A stretch of DNA of 64,000 nucleotides. It comes from Thunnus maccoyii. Taxonomy: Eukaryota; Chordata; Actinopteri; Scombriformes; Scombridae. The notes beneath the pieces were generated by a model. It made no database searches. It saw nothing but the letters and a program-made list of their open reading frames with translations, and was not told the DNA's origin. Positions 13,120 through 25,533 of this stretch are shown one piece after another. A program made the position numbers and the translations under genes. The stretch spans positions 9,549,501 to 9,613,500 of the forward strand of contig NC_056555.1 of assembly GCF_910596095.1 (NCBI RefSeq). The letters are read 5' to 3'. How positions within the stretch are numbered: the first letter of the stretch is position 1; each line of letters begins with the position of its first letter.

Positions 13120-16090
13120 TTTAGGTGTTAGAAATGGTTCACTTTAACTTTAAAAAATGGTCAATCGAGAAGCTTTGCTGGAAGAATACACAGCTTGGGG
13201 CAAGAAGTGCCTGAGCAGACAAGTTCTGCAACAAAGTCCTGGCCACAGTGGTTAAAAGGAAGGTTTGTTTTTGTAGAGACTGAAGCTTTGTTTTTGACCT
13301 TGGCTCATAAAAAGCAATTCTGAATAAGGTCATCTGCTTCGATGTAGCCTATGAGGTCTGCTACCTGGCCCCTAATCCGACAGGTCCTGACAAAGTATTA
13401 GGTTTCGGGTCAGGTTCAGGGTGTTTTGATGTGTAAAGAGTAAAGCTTCAGGCAAAGGACGTGTGCGATTTATTAACAAACTTGTCTCTCTCTCACTGTC
13501 CGTTTAGACTTGCAAATTAATGCTCAGTAATGGATAAATTTTACAAAAATATAGCTTTGGGTGTGAGGTCAGGTTTGGGTCTCAAATTTGGCAGAAACAG
13601 TCGGGTCATTTAGGTCTTAAAGATGCAAATATGGGCTTGGCTTGGCTCTCAGATTTAGGTCTGTGTAGAACTCTACTGTGGTGAAAAAACTGCAAGCTGC
13701 AGTATCGCAGTGATTGGTTGAATTTGCTTTCAGTTTTGCAACTTCAAGATCATGAGGAATTCCTGGAGGAACTAATATATGGTGAAGCAATTATTTATGA
13801 AGCCCTTGTTATATACAGAACCTTAAGGATGAAAACGCAGATTATAAAACAGCACATCACGCTGTGTTTGTTTGTGCACCTCCGCACACGTATGAATGGA
13901 TAAAGGATGCCACTTCAGCTGTGTCTCCACATGGAACCGAGATAGAAGGCCATTGTTTGCTTCTCGGCTGAAATAGGAATCTGTCTTGGTCCGCATTCGC
14001 TTCCTCAACCTCAGAAGCAGATGGAGATAAGGAGGGACGCTATTGCAGTAATGTCAGTCTTCAGCCAAATGGATAAACCTGGATGGCAGGCTTTTTGCCG
14101 GCGATAAGGATGTTACTGCCACAGATCTGTGCCAGACAAGAGTCGGCTATCTAAAAGCCGAGGAGAATGAGGCTCGCAGCTTCACAACACAGAGCACGGT
14201 GAGCTGATGCTACAATTTTCAAAGATCTGAATGGTATCGCAGTGACGACAGTCTCGAGGTATCTTTATTCTGGATGTCTTTGGGATTGATGGTAGCTTGC
14301 GCTGTATAAAAGGCTCTTTATGTAGACACTGACAGCTAATGTCACTGCGGAGACAAGTTCAAATGCCTTTCACTTCAGCCCAGTTTTATTTCAGGCACCA
14401 TGCTGCCATTTATGGACGTGATTAGGCCTTGATGTATACCGGGTGGGAGAAGTTTTTGCCTGTTATGCAAACCAGGAGTTGCCACACCAGCTCACCCTAG
14501 ACAGAGCTGGGTGTGGCGTTTCTGACAAGCCCGCCACAAATCATTGTTTTGTTTCATCCCATCAGTGCTTTGAAGCGTGAGGCGCCAGCAGGGGAAGTGC
14601 GATTATTCAGCTAAATTCTGCAAGGGAAATTACAGCTCTGTGGTAGCAGGTGCATCTACAATCACCCACCCCTCCTCCCAAACACACGCACACACCCCCT
14701 CTTCTCACCCTCAGGTATAAACACGCATGCAAACGTGGACAGAGAGGCGCATATGCCATAAAAACACACCTGTACATAAAATACATACGCAAAACGAACA
14801 CACGCATCAAAACAAGCCTTCTCAGTCACACCTGCTCTTTTTCTCCTTTGCACAAATCCTCCCCTACATCCCTGGAAACATACAAGCAAGCACAATCACT
14901 CAGCGACACAGATCCGCACATGATCTCGCCACAATGCGGCATGCGGGGCAGGCAGGAGCTGCTCCAGAAGAGGTAATTCTGTTCCTGTTTGTTCGACAGA
15001 GGGGAAGATAGGAGCTGGAGGGGAGGGTGTGGGGGGGAAGGGGACACAGGGGGGGAATGGAAAGTGTAAATCTAACATAGGGCCCTGTGGCAGAGCCCCC
15101 AGGATCAAATCCAATTCTGCCAAGATACACATTAAGCCCCGTCAATCACAACAGTGTCCTTGGAATGCGGCAGAATGGTGATGAGAACAGCGGGGGAGTC
15201 TCTTTTCCGCAAGAGCCGGGATGAAGCCACTCGGGCCGGAGATATACTTGCGTTTAACTACAGGTTTGCGTGCGCATGATGGCTGCCTTGTGTATCCTGC
15301 GTCCGTCGCGTTGGTTGCGCACATCCTTAGAAATTAACGCTATGCATCCGGAAGATGCAATACATACATGAACAGTAGGGGCAGTGTAAGGGGCAATATG
15401 GGGATGTGAGAAGGTCAGGGGTCAATAGGACAAAAATGGCAGAAAGTTTTTTGAAGACAAGTTAATAGACCGAGTCTGTACGATGTGTCATTGCAGCTGC
15501 ACAGTGACTAATATGCTTGTAAGAAGTCTTTGCTTCTTGTTTACATTGTGCAAATCCGGAAATTCAATTTATATCCTTGGTGTGAAAACATGCGAAGTAC
15601 ATAGCGAAGTATGTGAACAATTCCATTCACTATGCAGCCGGTTGTCTACGTGAACGCATGGTTAAAAAGCAAGTATATCTCCAGCCTAAGACACACATCT
15701 GTGCACACAAAAAACACTCACAGCACCCCAAGGGGTCCCCATGTTTAACCCCACCCAATCACACACACACACACACACACATGCAACATCCTCCACACTT
15801 CTACATGTAAACTGCACCGAAACAGAGAGGAAAGAACATGCATCCAAAACAACATATTCAACATCTGAGCCAAATCACACTCCCTAAATCTAATTTAACT
15901 TTCAGCAAAGAGGAACATTGCATGCTGTTTGGCTCGCAGCTTGAGTTCATTCGGGCTACAGTGGAAGCGACAGTTAGCCTATTTACTTTTATTCTGGACT
16001 TTTGCTAATTATCTTAACTACACAAGTAATTATCTTTCACATCAAAGGGCTGCGCTCTGAGCCCTGCTGCCCCCCCCCCCCTCTCCTCCC
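13120..16090. other. Gene-free stretch with short simple repeats
   Basis: No gene is supported. A (CA) tract lies at 15760-15781 and poly-C at 16072-16083. GC-balanced, repeat-poor parts at 14040-14420 and 15060-15340 could be conserved non-coding sequence. The overlapping open frames on both strands at 14600-15150 reflect local CA-, C- and G-rich tracts. Confidence 0.4.

Positions 16091-16091
<1 letters not shown>

Positions 16092-16139
<48 letters not shown>
16092..16139. repeat. (CA)n microsatellite
   Basis: Long CA dinucleotide run directly after a poly-C and CT-rich tract. Confidence 0.95.
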
Positions 16140-16140
<1 letters not shown>

Positions 16141-16149
16141 ACCGTCCCC

Positions 16150-16370
16150 ACATTTCCGGAGCCAGCTGAATCATGACATTAATAGATAATTAGGCGATCG
16201 CCTCGCTGCCATTTGATGGGGGCACATGTGATGAGCTGAAGAGTGACTGACTGGAGATGCACAGGGTGAACGGCGGCTGTTAGATCTCAGGTGTTAATCT
16301 GCAGGCTTGGTGGAAGCCGACATAGTTTGTTACAGATTAGCAGTAAATAAATGACGCCCCAAGGGACCAT
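16150..16370. other. Candidate conserved non-coding element
   Basis: Repeat-free and frame-free sequence with gacattaatagataattagg (homeodomain-type taat and aattag cores) next to a balanced-composition block containing ggcgatcgcc. It is the strongest enhancer-like texture in the left flank, but unaligned texture is weak evidence. Confidence 0.27.
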
Positions 16371-16377
16371 AGACACT

Positions 16378-16399
16378 TTTTTTTTTTTTTTTTTTTTTT
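16378..16399. repeat. Poly-T tract
   Basis: Uninterrupted T homopolymer of more than 20 bases. Confidence 0.95.
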
Positions 16400-16904
16400 G
16401 GCTTCATACGTGCTGAGCAGCCCTTTCATCTCAACCATTAGCGAGGCAGCTTCTGATCACAGTCCGCTCTGATCAATGAATAATGTAGCTGCCGGTTTGA
16501 TTGGTGCCCAAAAGCCATGACTTAATGGCAGGACCTTGCAACTGAGAACATACAGCATGTATTTGCTTTCACTCACTTTATCTGCTTCATTCACAGATGC
16601 CTCTGGGCTTCTGTTTCTGCAAACAGACAATAATCAGGTCATCTGGCATCAGGCTTGAATCCTTCATTAACAATCTAACGATAATCTCCACAGAAACATG
16701 TGACTGTGGGAAAAAATTTACATGAACTGCATTTAAATTCTTTTGAAGTTGTTTGTTTTGCTCACCTTGGAAACACACTATTTCTACTTCTCCTCTGTGG
16801 TAAGAAGTAAACGCACCCCATAAATATTTATCTACCTAGGGCCCGTGCTATTCTGGCCCAGTGTTTTGAACCTAGCCACTGGAGATTGGGCCTATCAGGG
16901 ACCC

Positions 16905-16906
16905 AC

Positions 16907-16946
<40 letters not shown>

Positions 16947-16955
16947 CGAGAGCAT

Positions 16956-16987
<32 letters not shown>

Positions 16988-16990
16988 AAG
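16905..16990. repeat. (GA)n microsatellite
   Basis: GA run with scattered AAAG and CGAG interruptions. It generates a spurious Arg-Glu reading frame on the plus strand and a Leu-Ser one on the minus strand. Confidence 0.92.
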
Positions 16991-17661
16991 TGGGAAGGAG
17001 AGAGGGGAGAGGAAAAAAAAAAGAAGAGGGAGCTGCAAGGGAGTGGTGGAAGATAAAATTTTTGTGCGTGTTCCAAAATGGAAAGTGGACAGTTTGCGTG
17101 ATGTTTAATGCAGGAGGATCAGGGCAGGGTTCAGAGTGTGTTTCCTTTACGAGTCACCTCACACACCTCCAACTTTCAGCCGCAAATAAGACCACTCTCA
17201 GCAGCAGCATTTTTAAGACATTTTGTGCTTGTAGAGAATGTTTAACCTCTCGCCCCACAGGGAGGTCAGCCCTGTGTTGTTTGTTAAGACCTACAGAACT
17301 TAAAGTTCTGGCTGAGATCCCAAAGTTTATAAACATACTAAATATGTCAGGCTAACTTTGCGGGGGAATATGTATAAAATGATGCAAAGACATGCATAGA
17401 ATATTTCCAGGCGTAACAGCATGAACTCTTTGGGTTTGAATATATTCAGTTTAAACATCATACAGCTTCAGTGAAGAGCTGGAACAAGCTGATATCCAAT
17501 GTATTCTGTATGTCAGAGAGGCAGAATAAAATGTTATCTGACCTTAAAGTTACTTAAGAGGAAATATAAGTGAAAAAATTGGATTTCAAGAAGCTGATGT
17601 GCTTTCACTGCAAGCAACAGTGATTTTCCTTATCAATTAATCTGGTGATCATTCTTCCCAT

Positions 17662-18036
17662 TAGAGCTGCAACAATTAGTCGATGAACCGAGTATTCGAT
17701 CGACAAGAATTTAATCAACATGTGTTTTGATAATCAAATAATCACAAGTATTTTTTTTATGCAAAAATGACAGAAATTGCCAGGTTTCCGCTTACATATG
17801 TGATTATTTAATGCTTTTCTTTGTCAAACATGATAGTAAACTGTATATCTTCAAGTTTTGGACTGGTTGATCAAATAAAACTAGACATATGAAGATGTCA
17901 TCTTGGATTCTGGGAAGTTATAACAGGCATTTTTCACTGTTTTCAGACATTCTAAAGACAAAATGACTAATCCATTAGTCAAGAAAATAATCACCTGATT
18001 AATCCATAATGAAAATAATCATTAATTACAGCCCTA
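17662..18036. mobile_element. hAT-type MITE, family 1, full-length but diverged
   Basis: The copy begins tagagctgcaac and ends attacagcccta; the complement of the end is tagggctgtaat, so the ends are inverted repeats. Flanking octamers cttcccat and ctccctac match at only five positions, so the target duplication has decayed. Internal phrases (gttttgataatc, tggattctgggaagttat) are shared with other copies. No coding capacity. Confidence 0.75.
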
Positions 18037-18044
18037 CTCCCTAC

Positions 18045-18378
18045 TTATCAATTATTCATTTAGTCTATGAGAAGTCAAAGAAATTGTGAAAAAATGCCTG
18101 TCATACCTTCCCAGAATCAAAGGTGACATCTTAAAAAGTCTTGTTTTGATGGATCAAAGGTCCAAAACCCAAAGATATTCAATTTGCAATGATATATGAC
18201 AGAAAATTCCTCTTATTTGAGAAGCTGAAACCAAACAATGTGTAGCATTTTCCCCTATGTATCCCAAGTTTTGCTTGAAAACTGCCTGAAACATTTAATC
18301 AATGCTCAAAATTGCTGTCAATTATTTTTCTGTTGTTCAACTAATTGGTTAATAGACGGATTATTTCAGGTCTACGTG
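18045..18378. mobile_element. hAT-type MITE, family 1, second adjacent copy
   Basis: It begins a few bases after the previous copy. It has the same internal order: agtcaaagaaattgtg, an ending in cccagaatcaaagg, gagaagctgaaacc, then ctaattggttaatagacgg. The termini are decayed. The two copies lie almost tandem. Confidence 0.65.
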
Positions 18379-18934
18379 CTTTAACTTCATATTTATCAAG
18401 AAGCTTTACTGTATTACAGCATCCAATAGCCATAGTTTCTAAGTGACATATATGCAAAGACCCAAGATCTTTGCTGTGAGAAAAAAAACAGTGGCTCAGG
18501 CACAAAATAAGCAGCTTCACGCTTCAGTGTCATTCAGTCCTGAATTAATCTGGCGAGAAAAGTCAAAAATGCCAAGAAAATCTGCGGAAAGGACCTTTTT
18601 TTGTTCTACTTATCATCAAAATCGTGCAGGTGGAGGGAAAGTTATCAGGAATTAGTTGCCAGGTCTGACACCGGTATGCAACACAGGCAATTTTGGCTGT
18701 CATTTCCTGATGTGGAGCCACAGAACTGCTGCTGGTGGCACAAGTTCATAATAATCAGATGCATGAATATGGAACATGCGCGTGCACATTCACAGCTATG
18801 AACTTGTGCGGTTCCCCTTGTCTGCCTGCCTGTGCATGCAGAGGAGTGTATCTGTATGAGAACGTGACATTTCCTCCCCAAAGCCGGGTGACACCTCTGT
18901 GCAGGGGGGGTTGCATTATACATCCGCGGCCCTG

Positions 18935-18960
18935 TCTCACACACACACACACACACACTC
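18935..18960. repeat. (CA)n microsatellite
   Basis: Short CA run inside a chance 213-codon open frame. Confidence 0.9.
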
Positions 18961-18974
18961 TCACCTGTTCGCTA

Positions 18975-19170
18975 GTGAGCTCTGCAGGCTTCCATAACTT
19001 CAGAGCCCTCCACCTGGATGTTATTGCCGCCCGTGGCACCCTGCTCCACCACTCTAATGAGCCCGCCTCAACTCAGTCAAAGTCATCTGATGACACTGAT
19101 GTGGGAAGATTGATATTCACGCTTGACTTGCCGTCCTCTCCACTTGACTGCTGTGTTTACCTCCCCACAC
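18975..19170. other. Candidate conserved non-coding element
   Basis: Balanced-composition, repeat-free stretch with ctctaatgagcc, catctgatgacac and gatattcac words. The frame through it does not resemble a protein family I know. Offered as a weak enhancer candidate. Confidence 0.2.
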
Positions 19171-20094
19171 AATTAGTATCTGGTGAAGACAGACAGACAA
19201 AGAGAGAAGAGAGAGGGATGGAGTCAGACTCTGCTGTGTGTTTGTGTGTGACCACATTAGCTGCAATTGTTTATAAAGATGGGAGATGTCTTTCAACGCG
19301 GCTTGAAGGTGGCTTTCTATATCACAGGGCCATTACTTGCTCATTTAATCCCCATAAAGCTACTATACCACTCTGAATGTCGGCAGCTTGAAAAAACAAA
19401 AGCTGGATTGGCTTAAGTAAAATGCATATTTCATATTTTCATCCAAATTTGCATCTAAGACGTGCCTCGCTTAGGCCTTTTAAGGCACTCTTATGAATGA
19501 ACCCGCAGAGCAAACTCCACTAGTGTGACAGAGCAGGTTCAAATCCAGCCCACACAGCGCTGTTTACATGTCTCTCCTTTCCATCTCCATTAGTTAACTT
19601 TCATCTGAATATTAGCATATAAACAAATAAAACACTTAAGAGCAGAATTGACTGCCCACTCTCTGTGAGACAAAAAAAAAGAAAAAGGGGGGAGAGAAGA
19701 AGAGATGGCTAGTGATTGGCATTAGAAGACTTTTAGCTAAGCTGGAGGGGAGAGAAAGGCACCAAACCAGCAGCCATGTCAACAGCAGCCATGTCTTCAA
19801 ACTGATTTAGCATTAATTGACATTCTCTCTAATCGGTGCATTCACCATTTCAACACAGTGATGAAAACGGTTTATATGCTGAATACTGATGCCCACCTGA
19901 GAGGAGGAATGAGTGCAGCTGAGAGGAGCAGGTGGACATTCAGGTGGGTTTGTAAACGGACGTCTTGGCAAAATGGCGGGAGACTCTGTATGGAGCCACA
20001 GCGCCCCTCAGTGGACAGACTGGGAATGGCGGGCTCTTTCTGTGGAACTGATACCAAACATACTGTATCTCTGAGCAGTTTTTAGGGTGTTGGG

Positions 20095-20668
20095 CAGTGG
20101 TGGAAAGTAATTAAGAACATTTATTCAAGTATTACACTTAAGTACAATTTTGAGGTTCCATTTTATGCTACATTATACTTCTTCTCCACTTCATTTCAGA
20201 GGGAAATATTGTGCTTTTTACTCTACTAACTGACAGTTAGGCTGCTACCTTTCAGATAAGATTTTACATTTAAAATACATATGATAAGCTTACAAGATAC
20301 AATGTGCTGCTACATATTAAACCAATGGTTCAACCTTTTTGGTTTGTGACCCCTTTTAAAACAAACAAAAAAAGCAATATGTCTTCTTGTCAGGTTACAG
20401 ATGTTGCTGAGGTATTAGCTACCAAAGATTTCCTCTCTAAACTTCTCAATGCTTTAATTTAAATAATGTTCAAGAGATAACATTATCCAGTATTTCACCA
20501 CAAAATAAAAAATAAATGTATACAAAATGATGCAGTAGAGTGCATTTTACTGATAATACATCTGTAAGTGGCCGTGTGAATGTCAGACTCTCAAACCTTT
20601 TATTTTTATGTTGTTGGATTGGTGTCCTTCACTTTAAAGGATCAGAGTATTTCTTTTACCAGCTAGCT
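20095..20668 (+). mobile_element. Degenerate hAT-like MITE, family 2
   Basis: The start cagtggtggaaagtaattaa and the following phrases (acttaagtacaattttgagg, ttcagagggaaatattg) are the left part of a very common fish MITE whose members end in a complement of the same cagtggtgg. Here the right end is worn to aaaggatcagagtatttc and ttttacca near 20636-20668. A second hAT-like start (aatggttcaacctttttgg, about 20323) may mark a nested insertion. Confidence 0.6.
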
Positions 20669-20669
20669 A

Positions 20670-21430
20670 CAGGTTTGTAAAATCAGTGATGAAATAGCTC
20701 CAGAAAAGCACTAAAAAATTTACCTTGCCAACTGGAGAAGGGAAACTGTATTGATTTAATACAGTTCCTTTTCCTACTCTATGAAATCGTACCTTGTTTG
20801 TTTACTTGTGACCATTTCTGTTGGGAGCTGATTTAGAAACTCAGAAAATCCTAGATAGGAGACTTTAAAACATTCAACTGGAAATCGTGTTTTTGTCTTT
20901 TTATATGTATATTTTGTAGTGTTTGTGCACCATGCCTGACCCTTAATAATCACATGTAAAGTGCACAGAAGCCTGGTGAGATCAGGTTTGATCCACAATA
21001 TAGGCACATTCTGTCAGAGCCCATTAAAAAGTTGATCCTTCTCAGCAGCCCATATTAGCTTCCAACCTATAGAAAACAATTTTCCATTTCAGTGGACAAT
21101 CAGCAGCTGAGTAGATGATCAAGGTGCAGCACCATATGCCCAGTGGTTGGTTGAATTTTTGTTTGCCCACTGCCAGTCATGAAGGAGCTGAAATCCTTCA
21201 AGTGACCTTCAGAGGATGAGTCCCTTGTGTTCCTAAATGGTCCAATTTTAAAGGGGCAGAAAAGGCAAGTTTTCTTGACTGGATGAAGCTAAAAAAAAAA
21301 AAATCCTGGCTCCTACCATTCCCTTAATATCCCCACATATTTCATTAGACTCCCCTGCCCAAAAAATGTCCATGTCTTTCAAACTATAACTGTTACCTGT
21401 GTGTCTGTAAAAAGGAGATGAATATGTGTT
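20670..21430. other. Gene-free stretch downstream of BRD1
   Basis: Sequence beyond the proposed BRD1 polyadenylation region. No gene, RNA or transposon end can be supported. Confidence 0.4.
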
Positions 21431-21437
21431 TATATCT

Positions 21438-23036
21438 TTTATTTTTTGCTTTACTACAAAAAAAACAGTCCCAGCAATATTTTGTATGACCTGATTAAAA
21501 AAACTACTACAGTTAAATACAAAATGAAATATACCAAAACTACCCAATGCTACCCAGAAAAAAATAGGCAATAGTATAAAATGAAATGTTTTGTAGTCTA
21601 CATCTACAAAAAAAAAAGTTAGAAAAGGTTACTTAAAAAGAAGGCAAGTATCCACCACAAAATGTGTCACTTTACCACAATCAATTTGCACGTCGTTCCT
21701 TGAATATGAAGTAATCCAAATACTTTACAATAAGTTAACGCAGGCACATCTCCCTACGACTACAGCAAAAATCAATAACAGTCAAATGTATCACATAAAA
21801 TACATTTTCACTTTTTTCCTCCTTTTTTGGCAACAATTTCACACATCACACAGAAAATCAATCAGCAAAAACTTCTGGGTAGCAACATTTTTGGTTTCTT
21901 GAGAACAATATACGTCCTGTGTCCACAACATCAGACTGCCTGTATGAGCTTCAGAGACTTACATACTGTATAACTGTGTATTCAAATCATATAAATATAT
22001 AAGAACAAAAATATACTAAAACTATTTTTAATACAAAAAGGATTAATACCAAATGGAAGCTTACGATTATAAACTTCAATAACTTAAAAAAAAAAAGAAA
22101 AAAAAAAGGAATACTTTGATACTTTTCAGAAAACATGACATTTTAGCCCTAATCTCCTTAATACTAAGGCTTTTGCTGTTTTTTTTTCTCTTTTGATATA
22201 CAGCACTGGCAAAATAGCACTCACACCTCAGTGCCAAGAATGCATCAAGTATAAATACTAAGAAAACTCCTGTACAGTACCCATTTATGTCAAAACTACA
22301 AAATAAGTTAGTGTCAGGCAACTGTACACATTATTTACAGTTTAAATACAAAGGAAGGTACTTGTAAATGGAGATGATTTGAAGTATGGAAATGTGACCT
22401 TGACATTAACAAAGACTTTGGCTACAGCTGATTCAACTGAATGTACAACTGAAAAGCCCTCAAGTAGGCAGGAAATGTACGTTTTTGTCCAATTTAGCTA
22501 TTTTGCCAGCAACTGTAGCTGCTTTTTTTTTTTAACCTTTAAGAGAAATAGTGATCGGCTACCTGCCAAAATAACGGACAGAGTTGAAAATGTATCAGTG
22601 GCAGCCAAAATCTACGAGCATGTGATTGGTGTGAAGTTCTCATCTTATGTCTTGACACCAGAGACATGTCTGGTAAGGTTACCAATATGTAGGAAATCAA
22701 TCACTAATGTTTCCACCTTGAAATGATGAATGATGGTGGTTGGAGTGAGGATGGAGGGACAAAGGAAGCAGTCTCTAAGCACAGTTACAAGCCTGGAGGT
22801 GGAGAAGTAAGATAGACACATTCATTTCAGCAGCAGCCGTATCCCATCGGCACATGGTAGGAGTGTGTACGAGTAGGAATGGATGAGGAGAGACACCACC
22901 TGTTACAGCAGGTGCCAAGTAAACATTTGAGTCTCCTGCAGAGACAGAGAGAGGGAGGGGAGAGGAAGGTATTTGGTACAGGAGAGGTACAAGTTTGTGT
23001 GTTTGTGTGTGAGGGAGAGAGAGTCAGGGAGTGTCT
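21438..23036 (-). other. BRD1 3' untranslated region (end uncertain)
   Basis: The sequence runs from the BRD1 stop codon to a possible polyadenylation hexamer: tttatt at 21438-21443 reads aataaa on the minus strand. An alternative attaaa lies at 22027-22032. The tract is AT-rich with A/T homopolymers and no frame, as usual for a long 3' UTR. The true cleavage site needs transcript data. Confidence 0.45.
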
Positions 23037-25482
23037 TCAGTCTACGTCGCTGAGGTCACTGACTGGCTCGTCCTGCACTATGCTCAGGTGGTTCATGGCA
23101 CGGCTGAAGGCAATCTGGACAGCCTTGCGAATGCTGGATGTCCGTCCTTCCATCATTTTGATCTTGTCAATGGTCTTGTCCATCCCCAGGGGAACCATCT
23201 TGGATCTAGGAAGCCACTGCCTGAAGGGGGAGAACAGATTCAAAACATTACAATGTTTAAATACTTCCCAGGAATAATCATGTCTCTTTTCATGCAAAAA
23301 CTGTGATTTCTCACCATAAATGAATTTTCATTTTAAACAGACCTACAGATAATTATCATAAACTGGTGTTTATTCTCATTTTTTGATGTTATTCTTTCAT
23401 TTCAGGTGGAAAAAATAACTTCTGTGTCTCAACATATCCATCTTGCCGACAGATTTTGAACCTCTTTGTTTTTGCCAAACAGCTCAACTGCCAGCTGCCT
23501 TTTTTTGGATGAAAAGTAACTGCAAGAAACTGTTGCAGCTGAAAATATGATCCGTTAAGTTTTCATAATAAGAGCAATGTAAGATCTGACTTTAGTATTA
23601 AGCTACAGCAGTTGCTTGGAAATGTTAGAGGCTTAAAGTAGGGATGCAACTAACCAGGTAATCCACAACATAAGATGTTGAAAAAATTGTGAAAAAACAA
23701 CCATTACAGGTTCTCAGAGCCAAAGGTGACATCTTCCAATTGCTTGTTTAGTCCACACCCCAAATTTACTTGATTTACAATGATATAAAAACAGAAAAAA
23801 GCAGCAAATGACTGAACTGACAATTGACTGACTGGAATCAGCAAATGTTTTGATTTTTTCCTTAAAAAAACGAATTTAACAATTATATGATTACTAAAAT
23901 TTTCCAAGAACATAGAGGCGCTCACAGACACACAAGCACATGTATGCTTAAAATTACAGGTTTTCTGCAGGCAGTTTGTCAGGGGGAAAATTGTGGCGAG
24001 AACTCACAGTTAATGCCAAAATTCCAGTTTCTGCTATTCGACCATTATAGTAGCAAGAATAGTAATAAGTAACAATAATCCTACAATGCTACTATTGCCT
24101 CTGTGACTGCTTTAGGATGGGAAAACTCAGGAAAAATAGGGAAGATACATGACTGAATGTGTGCCATGACCAAAAACCAACCAAAGAGTTGAAAAACTAG
24201 ATAAAATAAAAGATAGATAGAGGAGTAAGTTTTAATTTATGTAATAAACCAGTGGGTGGATAGGAAGGAAAAAAGAACTTTTTACTTTTTTTACCAACTG
24301 ATAGGAGCTTAAACTAAAAATATAAAGCTTTATATTTCTTTTTACTCTTTATTTTAATTATTATTTAATTACCAATATTATGTATTGGTGTATTAAGTTG
24401 TATTTTCAACTTGACTGATATCCTTTTAGTACATTTTGTTAATTTCAGGGCTCCATAATGATCACTCCAAGATATGGACTGTGACACCGAGGCTACAGCA
24501 CCATCTTCACTGTCAAAGAGACTGGAGACATTTTCCTGCTGATGGGAGGCGGAACTTTCAATTGCCTCTTGAGGCGAGAGCCATTTGTTGTCTCTTGAGA
24601 ATTTATGCTATGCAGCTACAACAGAATAATGATCAGCTGACGGACAGCTTGACAGGTTTACCCTTGTCGACACCTGTGTCGGCTTAAATCATTCCCACAC
24701 TCACCAGCTGCGCTTGTTGTCGAAGAAGAGGACGAGGTAGAGTTTCTCTTCGGCTTTGTACTGCATCTGTTCTCCGATGCGGAGCACGTCCATGGGGGGC
24801 ATGGGGATGGACACCCCGTTGTGCTGGCAGCCCACACGCGGCATGTGGGGGTCGATGATCTACACACAGCGGGGGAGGCGAGAGAGTTTTACACACACAC
24901 AAACACACACATACAAGCTTGTGAATGCAAACGCATGGTAAACGTCTACACATGGAATCATTTGAGCATATAGTTAATGTAAATATATACACATACGCTA
25001 CAGCATGTAGCTTGTGGCGATAGGATTCTTTTCCTCATTTGTCCTTTCATGCTAAGGTCAAATTACTCTTAACAGCTAAAGGCTGCCACCTAGAGGAAAC
25101 ACATTAAAAATGCTACTAAATCCATCTCTTCTCTCTCTTCACTCCTAAAAGAACAGCTGTAATAAAACTATTGCTTCCCCCTGTGAGATAAGACCATCGC
25201 ATTTATGTTCCAATGTGTCTCTATGTGAAGAGATGTCAACAACACTTGAGAATAAAAAGACCTTAGTCAGTGATTGTCATGCGTTGTCTCCCCCACAAAC
25301 ACTCACCAAGGCAGGGTAGGAAGGGTATCCGCTACATTTGGCCCAAACTAGCTTTAGGGGTTCCAATGCAACTGTTGCAGCACTAGTGGGCATCCAAATA
25401 TTGCTGTTGCCAACCTCTATGGAAGTGGGAACGACATCAAACAAGTTACGTGTGGGTTTAAAGTCATTCTCTCTCTCTCTCA

Positions 25483-25533
<51 letters not shown>

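Noticed and set aside
14600..15150. Cluster of overlapping open frames on both strands
   Set aside because: They arise from CA-, C- and G-rich tracts that lack stop codons. No splice context or protein-like composition.
16845..17355. Arg-Glu-rich and Leu-Ser-rich frames
   Set aside because: Direct translation of the (GA)n microsatellite.
18735..19376. 213-codon open frame on the plus strand
   Set aside because: It runs through a CA microsatellite and CNE-like sequence, has no recognisable domain, and overlapping frames of similar kind occur on the other strand.
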